A stretch of DNA of 33,695 nucleotides. It comes from UBA11346 sp038318565 (GTDB taxonomy: Bacteria; Planctomycetota; UBA11346). The notes beneath the pieces were generated by a model. The model made no database searches, was not told the origin of the DNA, and saw only the letters and a program-made list of their open reading frames with translations. Numbering within the stretch: the stretch's first letter is position 1; every line of letters begins with the position of its first letter. A program made the translations under genes and the position numbers. The stretch spans positions 1-33,695 of the forward strand of contig JBBQCI010000040.1 of NCBI GenBank assembly GCA_038318565.1. The letters run 5' to 3'. Shown here piece after piece: positions 1 through 8,429 of the stretch.

Positions 1-429
1 CAGGACGGCTTCAGCCGCGAGGAGCGCCTCGACCTATTGCTGACCGAGCGCATCGAACCAATGCTTGGTCGTGGTGTGTGGTCGGTGCTGTGCGACTACC
101 CGACCAGCGGTGCGGCCCAGGCCCGTCTGGGGCGCGATGCCCAGGGCAGGCTGGTCGCAGCCCGCTTCGAGGTTTACCGCGACGGGATCGAGTTGGCGAA
201 CGGCTACCATGAATGTGTCGATGCCGCAGAACTGCTTGCGCGCCATCAGGCCGAGCTCGCAGGTCATCCGGGATGCACCCTTGATCGTCCTTTCCACGCC
301 ATGATGGCTGAAGGTTTTCCCGACTGCGCCGGGGTGGCGGTCGGGTTCGACCGCGCGGTAATGCTCGGACTCGGGCTCGGCGACGTCGCCGCGACCATGG
401 CCTTTCCGCACTCAGGGGCTGAGTCGTAG
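1..429 (+). CDS. epmA: EpmA-like EF-P lysyltransferase, C-terminal part
   Basis: Only the last 142 codons are present; the reading frame is open from base 1, so the start lies outside the window. The visible part matches the C-terminal catalytic half of class II lysyl-tRNA-synthetase-like enzymes: RFEVYRDGIELANGYHE, then CAGVAVGFDRAVML near the end, which corresponds to motif 3 (GxGxDR). The ELANG stretch and the Cys-Ala-Gly start of motif 3 resemble EpmA (GenX/PoxA) more than true LysRS. EpmA joins (R)-beta-lysine to a conserved lysine of elongation factor P. It lacks the anticodon-binding domain, but that cannot be checked here because the N-terminus is missing. The last 18 bases overlap the end of the convergent gene. 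A truncated LysRS is the main alternative. Confidence 0.8.
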   Translation, partial: QDGFSREERLDLLLTERIEPMLGRGVWSVLCDYPTSGAAQARLGRDAQGRLVAARFEVYRDGIELANGYHECVDAAELLARHQAELAGHPGCTLDRPFHAMMAEGFPDCAGVAVGFDRAVMLGLGLGDVAATMAFPHSGAES

Positions 430-1311
430 GCGGATGCCGTGGTGGTCGCTGCCAGGCAAGGCTACAGGCGAGACCTCGCCCAGACGCAGACCCCGAACCA
501 TGGCATGGTCGATGGTGATGCCACATGGTCCGAGCCAGGACGGCCACGTTGCGGGTTCGCTACCGTGTGGTGGCAGCATGCCGGCGGCACGCAGACCGGC
601 GATGCCAGGATGGCCAGGGGTGGCATTGAGATCGCCCAGGATCAGCAGGGGTCCGGGTTCAGTCTCGGCGATTCCGGCGAGTTCCTTGAGCTGGCGCAAA
701 TTACGGCCAGTCGAGTTGCGGTTGCTCGGCGACCAGGTGTGGACGGCGATGACGCGCAGCCGTCCCCACGGCATCTCGACCTGGGCATCAACACCAGGAG
801 CCTCCAGCAGATCGAGTTCCTTAGCCTTCATCGGATAGCGCGATAGCAGGGCGGTGCCGCCGAAGCCAGTCGGTATGATCCAACGCTGGTAGGGCCAGCG
901 CGGATCGTCGCGCAGGCGTTCGCGGTCCTCAGGACTGGTCTCGATCAGCGCAACCAGATCCCCGTCGATCACCGGCAGCGAATCCGTGTGCGGTACCACG
1001 TAATAGAGGTTGGCAGACATGACCCTGACTGAGGCAGAGGTCGGAGCCTCCGCCCGCGGTGCCCAGGCTGCGGACCACGCCGGCCACAGCGCTACAGCAG
1101 CGAGTGCCGCCATGCTCAAGCCGATGGCCGGACGGCGGCCCTGCCAGGCCCAGAATGGCAAGGACAGTACGGTCAGATGCCCTGCCCAATGCTGGGTCAG
1201 CTGGCCCGGCCACCAGCCCAGATGCGATGATATGGCCATAATGAGCCCAATCACCGGCATGATGGCGAGTCCGAGCAGGACGACACGCCAGGCTGGCGGG
1301 CGGATGGTCAC
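412..1311 (-). CDS. Membrane-anchored endonuclease/exonuclease/phosphatase family protein
   Basis: 299 residues from a GTG start that overlaps the upstream aminopeptidase stop by four bases. About three hydrophobic helices fill residues 8-80; the catalytic fold follows. Motifs of the EEP superfamily are in order: Asn101 in the first strand (SANL), Glu124 (ALIET), His191 (VHTW), Asp227/Asn229 in GDLNATP, Asp268 (IDHAM) and Asp289-His290 (SDHH). The superfamily includes nucleases, sphingomyelinases and inositol phosphatases, so the substrate cannot be named. The membrane part followed by an EEP domain resembles the YafD-like group. The gene is the last of a seven-gene minus-strand run and its end overlaps epmA by 18 bases in convergent orientation. 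Confidence 0.85.
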   Translation of the reverse strand: MTIRPPAWRVVLLGLAIMPVIGLIMAISSHLGWWPGQLTQHWAGHLTVLSLPFWAWQGRRPAIGLSMAALAAVALWPAWSAAWAPRAEAPTSASVRVMSANLYYVVPHTDSLPVIDGDLVALIETSPEDRERLRDDPRWPYQRWIIPTGFGGTALLSRYPMKAKELDLLEAPGVDAQVEMPWGRLRVIAVHTWSPSNRNSTGRNLRQLKELAGIAETEPGPLLILGDLNATPGHPGIAGLRAAGMLPPHGSEPATWPSWLGPCGITIDHAMVRGLRLGEVSPVALPGSDHHGIRLRLSP

Positions 1312-2726
1312 CGCGTGCCGAAGGTGCGCGCCAGTTCGATCAGCGTGCGCGTGCCGAAGCCGGTGAAGCCCTTGGCGTAGCAGCGCCAGCCGCCAGTGGC
1401 CATGGCCGGTCCGGCGATGTCGAGGTGGACCCAGCGGGTGGTCTCGGGGACGAATTCAGACAGAAAGATACCGGCGGTGATCGCGCCGCCCCAGCGTCCG
1501 CCGGTGTTGTTGATATCGGCATGCGGATGGTCGAGCAGCTTGCGGTATTCGCCGTGCAGCGGCAGGGGCCAGATCTCTTCTCCGACCGCCAGGCCGGCCT
1601 CGCGTACGCTGCGAGTCCAGTCGTCATGCCGGCCGAGGGCGCCGGCGACGTGTTCTCCTAGGGCGACGATGCAGGCGCCGGTGAGGGTGGCCAGATCGAC
1701 GATGTGGGTGGCACCGGTTTCGGCGGCGTAGGTCAGTACATCGGCCAGGACAAGGCGGCCTTCAGCGTCGGTATTGTCGACGTGGATGGTCTTGCCGTTG
1801 CGCGCACGGTAGATGTCACCGGGGCGCTGGGCCTTGCTGTCGGGCATGTTCTCGGCCAGGCAGAGGAAGGCCGACACCGGGAAGTCGGGTTTTTCGCGGA
1901 CGATGCGAGTCATCGCCGCAAGCGTTGCGGCGGCGCCACTCATGTCGCCCTTCATCTCCCACATCTTGTCGCCCGGCTTCAGCGAGATGCCGCCGGAGTC
2001 GAAGGTGATGCCCTTGCCGACGATGGCCAGGTGGTCGGATCCGCGCTTCACCCGGACCGGGACATAACGGATCTCGACCAGCTGCGGTTCGGCCGAACCG
2101 GCCATGCCGACCTGGGCGAGTCCGGGGAAGCCAGCGCGGCGCAGGCGGGTAGTGCCGGCGATCACGCGCACCCGGGCCCCGGCGCCGCGCATCTCCTTCA
2201 GGGCCCGGGCGGCGAAGGTCACCGGATTCAGTAAGTTGCCGGGCAGGTCGGAGAGTTCCCGGGCGAGGTTTTGCGCCTTGGCAATGGCGACTCCGGCGGC
2301 GACCTCCCGGGCGAAGCCGGGGATGCGTACGGTCAGACGCGCGCGTTTGGCCGCTTCGCCGCTACGCAGCGTGTCGAAGCGGTAGTCGCCGAGCAGGCAT
2401 CCTTCTGCAAGGGCAGCAACCTTGGCCTGGGTGCCTTCAACCAGGACTGTGACAGCTGCGGCCTTCTGGCCGCGCGCCTGTTCTGCGATCTGGGCGCCGA
2501 GCAAACGCCATTCCTCGCCACCGCCCAGCCAGGCCTTGGGTTCGGGTTTGACCAGTAGGAAGGCGCCGTCGTCGGACACCACCATCTGCGGGCCCTTGAT
2601 CGTGCCCGCGCCGATGCGCGCGGCGACGTCTTCGACCGGGCGGGGCAGCTTGCGGGCGCAGTGACCGACGACGATGGCGGTGAGCTGGCTGGGACCGGTG
2701 GTGGCGGTAAGGTCGAGGTCGTGCAT
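1308..2726 (-). CDS. pepA: Leucyl aminopeptidase (M17 family)
   Basis: 472 residues from the ATG at 2724-2726. An in-frame GTG at 2822 would overlap the upstream gene and add 32 residues that look non-homologous, so I prefer the later start, although no clear Shine-Dalgarno sequence precedes it. The C-terminal M17 domain is intact: Lys238 and Asp243 in VGKGITFDSGG, Lys250, Asp261 in MKGDMSGAA, and the family signature NTDAEGRL at 318-325 with Asp320, Glu322 and Arg324. These are the two-metal ligands and catalytic residues. The N-terminal macrodomain-like part is less conserved, as is usual. The enzyme is a cytoplasmic, generally hexameric aminopeptidase that removes N-terminal residues during peptide turnover. 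It overlaps the next gene by four bases, suggesting translational coupling. Confidence 0.93.
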   Translation of the reverse strand: MHDLDLTATTGPSQLTAIVVGHCARKLPRPVEDVAARIGAGTIKGPQMVVSDDGAFLLVKPEPKAWLGGGEEWRLLGAQIAEQARGQKAAAVTVLVEGTQAKVAALAEGCLLGDYRFDTLRSGEAAKRARLTVRIPGFAREVAAGVAIAKAQNLARELSDLPGNLLNPVTFAARALKEMRGAGARVRVIAGTTRLRRAGFPGLAQVGMAGSAEPQLVEIRYVPVRVKRGSDHLAIVGKGITFDSGGISLKPGDKMWEMKGDMSGAAATLAAMTRIVREKPDFPVSAFLCLAENMPDSKAQRPGDIYRARNGKTIHVDNTDAEGRLVLADVLTYAAETGATHIVDLATLTGACIVALGEHVAGALGRHDDWTRSVREAGLAVGEEIWPLPLHGEYRKLLDHPHADINNTGGRWGGAITAGIFLSEFVPETTRWVHLDIAGPAMATGGWRCYAKGFTGFGTRTLIELARTFGTR

Positions 2727-2776
2727 GGGCGCGGAGTGTCGAGTCGCCGGGTGCGCCGCGCAAGCGCCCGCCGGCG

Positions 2777-4570
2777 TCACTGCGCCGGAGCCGCGAGGCG
2801 CTTGGCCTCGCGCGGATACCACGCCCGCCCCAGGCCGAGCCGGTCGAGTTTCGCCGCTTCAGCGAGCAGCTTGGTTCCCTGATCGGCCTTGCCGGTGGCG
2901 AAGGCGACCCGGGCGGCGCACCAGCGGACTACATGGTCATTGCCGATGTCCTGGGCGGTTTCGATGAACGCCTGGGCGTCGCCGCCGTCCTGGGCATCGC
3001 CGGCCCCGAGTATCGCGAGCATGCCGTAGGCGTAGGCATTTGCCGCGTCGACCTCCAGCAGGTCGCTGGCGGCTGCGGCCGCGCCTTCGCCATCGCCGGC
3101 TGCGTGCAGTGCGAACATGCGGCCGGCCAACAGGCCGGTCCACACCGACAGGCTCTGGCCTTTCTTCACCCGCGCCTTGATCGACGCGAGGTCCGCACCG
3201 GCCAACTCTACAGCGCGGTCGAACGACTCGACCGCGCCGCTCGCCAGCGCGGCGTCGCCAGACAGCCGGGCCAGGGCAAGACGCACCGTGCCGAGCGCGG
3301 CGTGGCAGCGCCAGGCATCAGGCGCCAAAACCACCGCGCGCTCGGCATAGTCCTCGGCCCGCTGCGGGTCGAGATAGGAGCCGAGCGCGGCGCGGGCTGC
3401 GCCAGCCAGTTCGTCGGCGGTCTTCGGCTCCAGAGCCTTAACGTGTTTTTCCCATTCGGCCTGCAGATCGCCGGGCTTCTTGCCAATGCCCTTGAGGAAC
3501 AGCGCCGCATTTCCCATATCGCCGCCTTTTCGCAGCAGTCCGAGATAATTTTCGTAATTCTTACGATATGGACCGTTGAGCAGGAAATGGGTGAGGGCCC
3601 AGCCGCGCGGATAGAACTCGACGGTATAGCCCGCATGCGGGCAGGCGACAGTACCTTCCAAATCGACCGGCTTGGCCTCCATCATGTCGTGCAGATGCCA
3701 CAGGCGGGTCCACGGGATGGCGTTGGGGTCGACCCGGTCCTCCAGGCGCTCGGCATCCTCGAAGTAGACCGCCAGACCCTCGTTGCTCCACGTCGGCACC
3801 TCGCGCTTGGCGAAGCGGTTGACGATCAGATGGGTGGTCTCGTGGAACAGGGTGCCGAGTGTCTCGTCGACGCTGCCTGCGAAATAAGCGCGGATGAGAT
3901 CCTTGCCTGGCACATAATAGCCGAGCACGTTTTCGGCCGCGCCCATGCCGCTGGCGGCGCTGGCCTTGAGGAACTCGTCCTGATCGGCGTAGACCTCGAC
4001 TGGGATGCGCGCCTGATTGCCGGTTAGCTGGAACATCCTGCTGGCAACGGTGTGGTACTGCTCCATCGCGGTCAGGATGTCCTCGACTACGCGCACCTGG
4101 CAGTTGCTCTTAATGGCAAAATGCGCTGTCTTGGATTCCCACGCCTTGTCCCAGCCTGATCGCGATTTCAGTTCCTGGCGCATGCCATCGCGCCGGGCGA
4201 TCAGCTTGCGTCGTTCGGCGGGCGGCATCCAGCGGCCGAGATACCGCACCCACTTCTTGGTCTGCCACAGTGGTTCGCCGCGCAGCCAGTCATTGCCGAT
4301 CTTCTCGTAGCCGAGTGCCTTGCGCGCCCCGGCATGGTCGACCTTCGCGGCGATTACGGCTTCAAGTAGGGAGTCGGATTCGGTTGCCAAGCCCTTGCCA
4401 CGTGCCCAGCGGGCCAGTTCGACCCGGCGATCCAGTTGATCGTCAGGCGTTTTGGCCAACCGCGTCGCGTACTCGATGCGGGCCTTTGCTGCGGCGGTCT
4501 GGGCCGGAGCCGCTTCTCCGGCGAGGATCCAGCAACACGACAGCACGACGAGGAGCCAAACCCGGATCAT
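2777..4570 (-). CDS. Exported HEXXH peptidase-like protein (DUF1570/peptidase MA type)
   Basis: 597 residues beginning with a hydrophobic segment (about residues 4-20) that looks like a Sec signal peptide, followed by an Ala/Pro-rich cleavage region. A gluzincin-type zinc site is visible: His243-Glu-Thr-Thr-His247, with Glu264 in SNEGLAVYFED as the probable third ligand. Residues 30-110 and roughly 390-597 are alpha-helical and TPR-like, with regular Ala-rich repeats. I infer a periplasmic metallopeptidase with helical protein-binding flanks; the substrate is unknown. Proteins of this architecture (DUF1570) are, as far as I recall, common in Planctomycetota. The start overlaps the stop of the upstream phosphorylase gene by four bases (ATGA). 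Confidence 0.75.
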   Translation of the reverse strand: MIRVWLLVVLSCCWILAGEAAPAQTAAAKARIEYATRLAKTPDDQLDRRVELARWARGKGLATESDSLLEAVIAAKVDHAGARKALGYEKIGNDWLRGEPLWQTKKWVRYLGRWMPPAERRKLIARRDGMRQELKSRSGWDKAWESKTAHFAIKSNCQVRVVEDILTAMEQYHTVASRMFQLTGNQARIPVEVYADQDEFLKASAASGMGAAENVLGYYVPGKDLIRAYFAGSVDETLGTLFHETTHLIVNRFAKREVPTWSNEGLAVYFEDAERLEDRVDPNAIPWTRLWHLHDMMEAKPVDLEGTVACPHAGYTVEFYPRGWALTHFLLNGPYRKNYENYLGLLRKGGDMGNAALFLKGIGKKPGDLQAEWEKHVKALEPKTADELAGAARAALGSYLDPQRAEDYAERAVVLAPDAWRCHAALGTVRLALARLSGDAALASGAVESFDRAVELAGADLASIKARVKKGQSLSVWTGLLAGRMFALHAAGDGEGAAAAASDLLEVDAANAYAYGMLAILGAGDAQDGGDAQAFIETAQDIGNDHVVRWCAARVAFATGKADQGTKLLAEAAKLDRLGLGRAWYPREAKRLAAPAQ

Positions 4571-5403
4571 ACGGCCTCGCCCAAGCGAGGCAGCAGACTG
4601 GTGATCAGTCCGGCCAGCACCGGCTCGGCTGCGTTAGCGGCGGCGATGATCTTGGACACGTCGGCCGGTTCAAGCGCATCGGCGAGGCAGCGGTCGGTGA
4701 CGATGGCGAAGGCCAGGGTGCGCAGGCCGCAGTGCACGGCGGCGGTCGCCTCGGGCACGGTGCTCATGCCGACCACGTCGGCGCCGGTCGAACGCAGCCA
4801 GCGGTATTCGGCGCGGGTTTCCAGGTTGGGGCCCATCACGGCAGCGTAGACGGCGCGGTGTAGAGTGACGCCGCGTTCCAGCGCGACGCGGCGACCAAGA
4901 GCGCGTAGGCGGGCATCATAGGTGTCGATCATGTCGGGCCAGCGTGGGCCGACTCGTTCGTCATTCGGACCGACCAGCGGATTGACGCCCATGAGATTGA
5001 GATGGTCTTCCAGGACACACAGATCGCCAACCGCATACTGCGGGTTGAGTCCGCCGACCGCACTGCCCATCACCAGCACCTCGCAGCCCAGCGCCTTCGC
5101 CAGACGTACCGGCAAGACCACCTCCTGGGCGCTGTGGCCTTCGTAGCAGTGCAGCCGGCCGCTGAAGGCAGCGACCTGGACGCCGGCCAGCTCGCCGAGG
5201 ACCAGTTCGCCCGCGTGGCTGTGGGCGGTGGACTGGGCCATGCCGGGAATCTCAGCATAGGGGATCCTGGCCGCCGCGGTGATCCGGCCGGCTAGGCCGC
5301 CGAGCCCGGTGCCGAGCAGGATGGCGACGCGCGGGCGCAACGTGGTGTGACGACGCACACTGTCGGACATGCGTTCGAGGCGGGTCGAGAGGGGGTCGGT
5401 CAT
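4567..5403 (-). CDS. Purine nucleoside phosphorylase (trimeric PNP/MTAP family)
   Basis: 278 residues, close to the usual length. Phosphate-site motifs are present: GTGLGGL at 31-37 and SGRLHCYEG at 82-90. ETRAEY at 195-200 and GMSTVPE at 212-218 form the purine and ribose site. The enzyme cleaves purine nucleosides with phosphate to give base plus ribose-1-phosphate for salvage. Two positions differ from the human enzyme: TNAAGG is GSAVGG at 113-118, and the base-binding Asn243 is Asp237, 42 residues after the conserved Glu just as in human PNP. This may alter base preference, or may be normal for this bacterial subgroup. The gene overlaps both neighbours by four bases. Confidence 0.88.
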   Translation of the reverse strand: MTDPLSTRLERMSDSVRRHTTLRPRVAILLGTGLGGLAGRITAAARIPYAEIPGMAQSTAHSHAGELVLGELAGVQVAAFSGRLHCYEGHSAQEVVLPVRLAKALGCEVLVMGSAVGGLNPQYAVGDLCVLEDHLNLMGVNPLVGPNDERVGPRWPDMIDTYDARLRALGRRVALERGVTLHRAVYAAVMGPNLETRAEYRWLRSTGADVVGMSTVPEATAAVHCGLRTLAFAIVTDRCLADALEPADVSKIIAAANAAEPVLAGLITSLLPRLGEAV

Positions 5404-6521
5404 GGCAGCAATCCCTGCAGCAGGCGTTCGTACTGGTCGACGATTGGGCCGGGGCCGAACTGCTCGGCGCGGGCACGGGCTGCGAGGCGCATGCGCGCGT
5501 AGCGCTCGCGGTCGGCCAGCAGGTTGGCAGCAAGCGAGCCCAGGCAGACATCTTCGCCGGTCGGGCAGAGGATGCCGCTGACGCCGTCTTCGACGACCTC
5601 GGGCAGACCGCCAGCCTGATAGCCGAGTACCGGCACGCCGCAGGCCATCGCCTCGAGCGCGGCCAGACCGAAACTCTCGGCGATCGATGGCAACAGGAAC
5701 AGGTCGCTAGCCTGGAGAATCTCTTCGGGCCGCTGCTGGCCGAGGATACGCAGGTCGTCGCGCACGCCCAGTTCGCGCGCCAGCTGCTCGGCCTTGGGCA
5801 GATCCGGCCCGTCGCCGACCAGCACCAGCACGGCCGGCATACGGCGGCGCAATACGGCGAAGGCGTTGACCACCTGGTCGACGCGCTTGACCGGACGGAA
5901 GTTCGAGATGTGGCTGATGATCGCGGTGCCCTTGGGCGCCAGGGCGCGACGCGGCGCGCAGTCGGCGGCTGGACGGAACCGCTCGAGATCGACAAAATTG
6001 GCGATCGCATGCACCCGGCCAGGCGCGATGCCGAAGTCGCGCTCGGTGGCCTCGTTCAACCAGCGGCTGGGCGAGGTGATCAGATCCTGTTTGTTGATCG
6101 CATAGCGGGTCAATTCGAAGTAGCCGCGTTCGCGGCCGACTAGCGTGATGTCGGTGCCGTGCAACGTGCAGGCCAGCTTAATCTTGATGCCGCGTTCTGC
6201 GAGTACGTCGCGCGCCATCAGGGCCGCCACTGCGTGAGGAATGGCGTAGTGGCTGTGCACGATCTCGCAGCCGAACTCTTCACACACCTCAATGATCTTG
6301 TTGGTCAGGTTGAGGGTATAGGGCGGATAGCGAAAGAGCGGATAGTCACCGATGGTCACTGCGTGGAACGACATGTTGGGCTGGAAGTGGTCGAGGCGGA
6401 ACGGCTGTTCGTAGCTGATCACATGCGACTCGTGACCGCGATCGGCCATGCGCATGGCCAGTTCCGAAGCGACTGCGCCGGAACCGCCGTAGGTCGGATA
6501 GCAGAGGGTGGCGATCTTCAT
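5400..6521 (-). CDS. bshA: N-acetyl-alpha-D-glucosaminyl L-malate synthase
   Basis: 373 residues, normal for BshA. This GT4 glycosyltransferase joins UDP-GlcNAc to L-malate, the first step of bacillithiol synthesis. The N-terminus carries the family-typical CYPTYGGSGAVASELA, followed by VHSHYAIPHA near residue 95, LHGTDITLVG, and a C-terminal GT-B half with the EX7E region in AESFGLAALEAMACGVPVL. The malate-linked BshA group is recognised by the Gly-Gly-Ser-Gly loop and the HYAIPHA stretch; a general GT4 enzyme is less likely. No bshB or bshC lies in the window. The stop overlaps the next gene's start by four bases, and the start has no clear Shine-Dalgarno sequence. Confidence 0.88.
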   Translation of the reverse strand: MKIATLCYPTYGGSGAVASELAMRMADRGHESHVISYEQPFRLDHFQPNMSFHAVTIGDYPLFRYPPYTLNLTNKIIEVCEEFGCEIVHSHYAIPHAVAALMARDVLAERGIKIKLACTLHGTDITLVGRERGYFELTRYAINKQDLITSPSRWLNEATERDFGIAPGRVHAIANFVDLERFRPAADCAPRRALAPKGTAIISHISNFRPVKRVDQVVNAFAVLRRRMPAVLVLVGDGPDLPKAEQLARELGVRDDLRILGQQRPEEILQASDLFLLPSIAESFGLAALEAMACGVPVLGYQAGGLPEVVEDGVSGILCPTGEDVCLGSLAANLLADRERYARMRLAARARAEQFGPGPIVDQYERLLQGLLP

Positions 6522-6579
6522 GGAGTGAAGGCTTCGACGATGTCCGTATACCAGGATCCCGCGCGAGTTGCCAGGATCG

Positions 6580-7443
6580 TCACTGGTCCAGCACCGGGCG
6601 AATCTTCATCCCGGCTTCCGGCACCATCACGCGTTCCCACGGGGTGTGGCCATTGCGTTCGAGTCGGATCGCCAGGCGTTTCATCGGCAGCTTCAGGCTA
6701 CACGGCGTATTGCCGCGGAAGATGCCGTCGATCAGCACGTCGGCACCGGGCGGATCGCTGTCAATGGTGACCTCGGCCAGGACCTCGGCGGTGGGGGCCG
6801 GGCCACTGGCGACCGCCTCATTGCGCTTCTCCAGGAACTCAAGCAAGGCGCCGACGGCATTGCTACACGCCTGCCAGACGGTGCGCGATTCGGGCTTGGC
6901 CTCGGGACCGGGGAACTTTGGCGAAGGGAATCCTTCAAAGTCGCCACGGCCGCGCTTCGAGAACACCACGTTGCCGTACGGATCGAGGGCGCGCATCTCG
7001 ACGATCGCCGTGCAGATGACTTTGCGGTTGCCCTGACTGGTCGCGCTTTCCTCACGACGCTCCAGCGACTGTACCACGGTCAGCACGACGAGGTTGGCAC
7101 CACGCGTGCCTTCGACCGGCCATGACCGCCAAGCGGCGTCATCGGATGCGGGTAGAGCGGTGCCGGCCAGTCCGTCGGCGTCGGCCTTGGCACCTAGGAC
7201 ATCAATGCGGTCGGCCAGATCATAGGTGAAGGTCTCAGATGCGCTCGGCCAGATTGCTGCGAGGGCACCGATCGCCACCGGCGCAAAGACCACCACGTTG
7301 TGGCGCGGGGCCGGTTCATCGGCTCTGGCAATGCGGGCTGCCGACTCCCCGCCTGGCGGAGCCGGGTGCCAGGTGTTGCGGTCGCGTGGCGTGCAGGCGC
7401 ACACCGCAAGCATGCAGAAGACGAGGCTGGCGGGACGGATCAT
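6580..7443 (-). CDS. Probable lipoprotein with C-terminal PEGA domain
   Basis: 287 residues. The N-terminus is short and hydrophobic with cysteines (LAVCACTP), which resembles a lipoprotein signal with Cys18 as a candidate lipidation site, although the lipobox is imperfect. The middle (about 45-205) is predicted mixed alpha/beta and contains a VVLTVVQSLERREE stretch, but I do not recognise its family. Residues about 222-287 form a PEGA domain: ITIDSDPPGADVLIDG-like strand pattern followed by GNTPCSLKLP. PEGA domains are small beta-rich modules found in surface or cell-wall-associated proteins. The gene sits 37 bases from its upstream neighbour and 58 from bshA in the same direction. Its function is unknown. 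Confidence 0.7.
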   Translation of the reverse strand: MIRPASLVFCMLAVCACTPRDRNTWHPAPPGGESAARIARADEPAPRHNVVVFAPVAIGALAAIWPSASETFTYDLADRIDVLGAKADADGLAGTALPASDDAAWRSWPVEGTRGANLVVLTVVQSLERREESATSQGNRKVICTAIVEMRALDPYGNVVFSKRGRGDFEGFPSPKFPGPEAKPESRTVWQACSNAVGALLEFLEKRNEAVASGPAPTAEVLAEVTIDSDPPGADVLIDGIFRGNTPCSLKLPMKRLAIRLERNGHTPWERVMVPEAGMKIRPVLDQ

Positions 7444-7480
7444 GGTCGGAGCTTCGGCTTCTCAGCCAGCTGGCAATGCG

Positions 7481-8362
7481 TTATCTGCCGACCATCCGCC
7501 CCAGCACTTCGGTGCACCACAGCTGGACGTCGTGGAACCCAGCGCCGCAGGGGATGATGAAGACCGGGCTGGCCGGCGCCGGCCGGCCACGGCGGTCGGC
7601 AGGGATCGGATCGGCATTGAGACCGAAGCGGCGAGCCAGAGCCATCGCTCGTGGCAGGTGCCAGGCAGAGGAGACGATGCCGATGCGGGTCCAGCCACGG
7701 GTCTTGGCCTCGTCGGCCAGCCGTTGGATCTCCTGCCGGGTGTTAACTGGTCCACTGAACAGCAACATGCTGGGCGGCGGCACGCCCCAGGATCTCCACA
7801 AACTGCCTGTCTCCGCCGCAAGGTCACGTTGGTCATCGGCACCCAACAGCCCCGAGCCGGCGGCGACCAGCAGCGGGGTCTGTCCGGCGCGCATGCGGCT
7901 GTAGGCGACCCGCAACCGGTCGCCGGCAGACCCGAGCTGGGCCTCGCCGTCCGGGGTCAGGTCGGTGCCGCCGCCGAGCACCGCGACCGCGTCCCAGCTG
8001 TTGGCCTGGGCGGGTGGAACCGATCGTTCGAGACCACCCAGGAGCCACGCACCGATCCACGCGTTGCCTCCGAGTGTCAGCAGCAGCCAGCAGGAGGCGG
8101 CCAGCCCGCCGGGCCACCAGCGCCGGTTGCGCAACAGGTCAAGGGTCAGGCCGAACAGGACCAGCCAAGCCAAGCCCAGCGGCGTGGCGAGGCGGGCTGC
8201 CATTTTCTGGGCTTCCAGGTCGATCAGCAGCAGAATCACGGCGAGGACTCCACCAACGCCGGCTCCCCAGGCGAGCGGCTTCCAGCCAGGCAGGGTCTGC
8301 AGCCGTCTCCGCCAAGAGATGATCGCCAACCAGATGCTGATGAGTAGAGCGATCAGAGCCAT
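7481..8362 (-). CDS. DUF218 (YdcF/SanA/ElyC-like) membrane protein
   Basis: 293 residues from the ATG at 8360-8362. An upstream in-frame ATG at 8443 would overlap the divergent DedA gene start and adds a Cys/Arg-rich stretch that looks non-coding. Four hydrophobic segments occupy roughly residues 1-120. The DUF218 domain follows, with VLGGGTDLTPDG, VAAGSG, a PVNTRQE segment and the SAWHLPRA motif typical of this Rossmann-like family. ElyC and SanA members affect envelope integrity and peptidoglycan or polysaccharide carrier metabolism, but the exact reaction is not settled. It is the first gene of the seven-gene minus-strand run and has a 67-base divergent spacer to dedA. Confidence 0.8.
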   Translation of the reverse strand: MALIALLISIWLAIISWRRRLQTLPGWKPLAWGAGVGGVLAVILLLIDLEAQKMAARLATPLGLAWLVLFGLTLDLLRNRRWWPGGLAASCWLLLTLGGNAWIGAWLLGGLERSVPPAQANSWDAVAVLGGGTDLTPDGEAQLGSAGDRLRVAYSRMRAGQTPLLVAAGSGLLGADDQRDLAAETGSLWRSWGVPPPSMLLFSGPVNTRQEIQRLADEAKTRGWTRIGIVSSAWHLPRAMALARRFGLNADPIPADRRGRPAPASPVFIIPCGAGFHDVQLWCTEVLGRMVGR

Positions 8363-8429
8363 GCCCGCATCCGATGCCAGGCTGACAGGTTGTCCAGGGC
8401 AGGAACGTCTGTTAGGACATCCAACCGCC

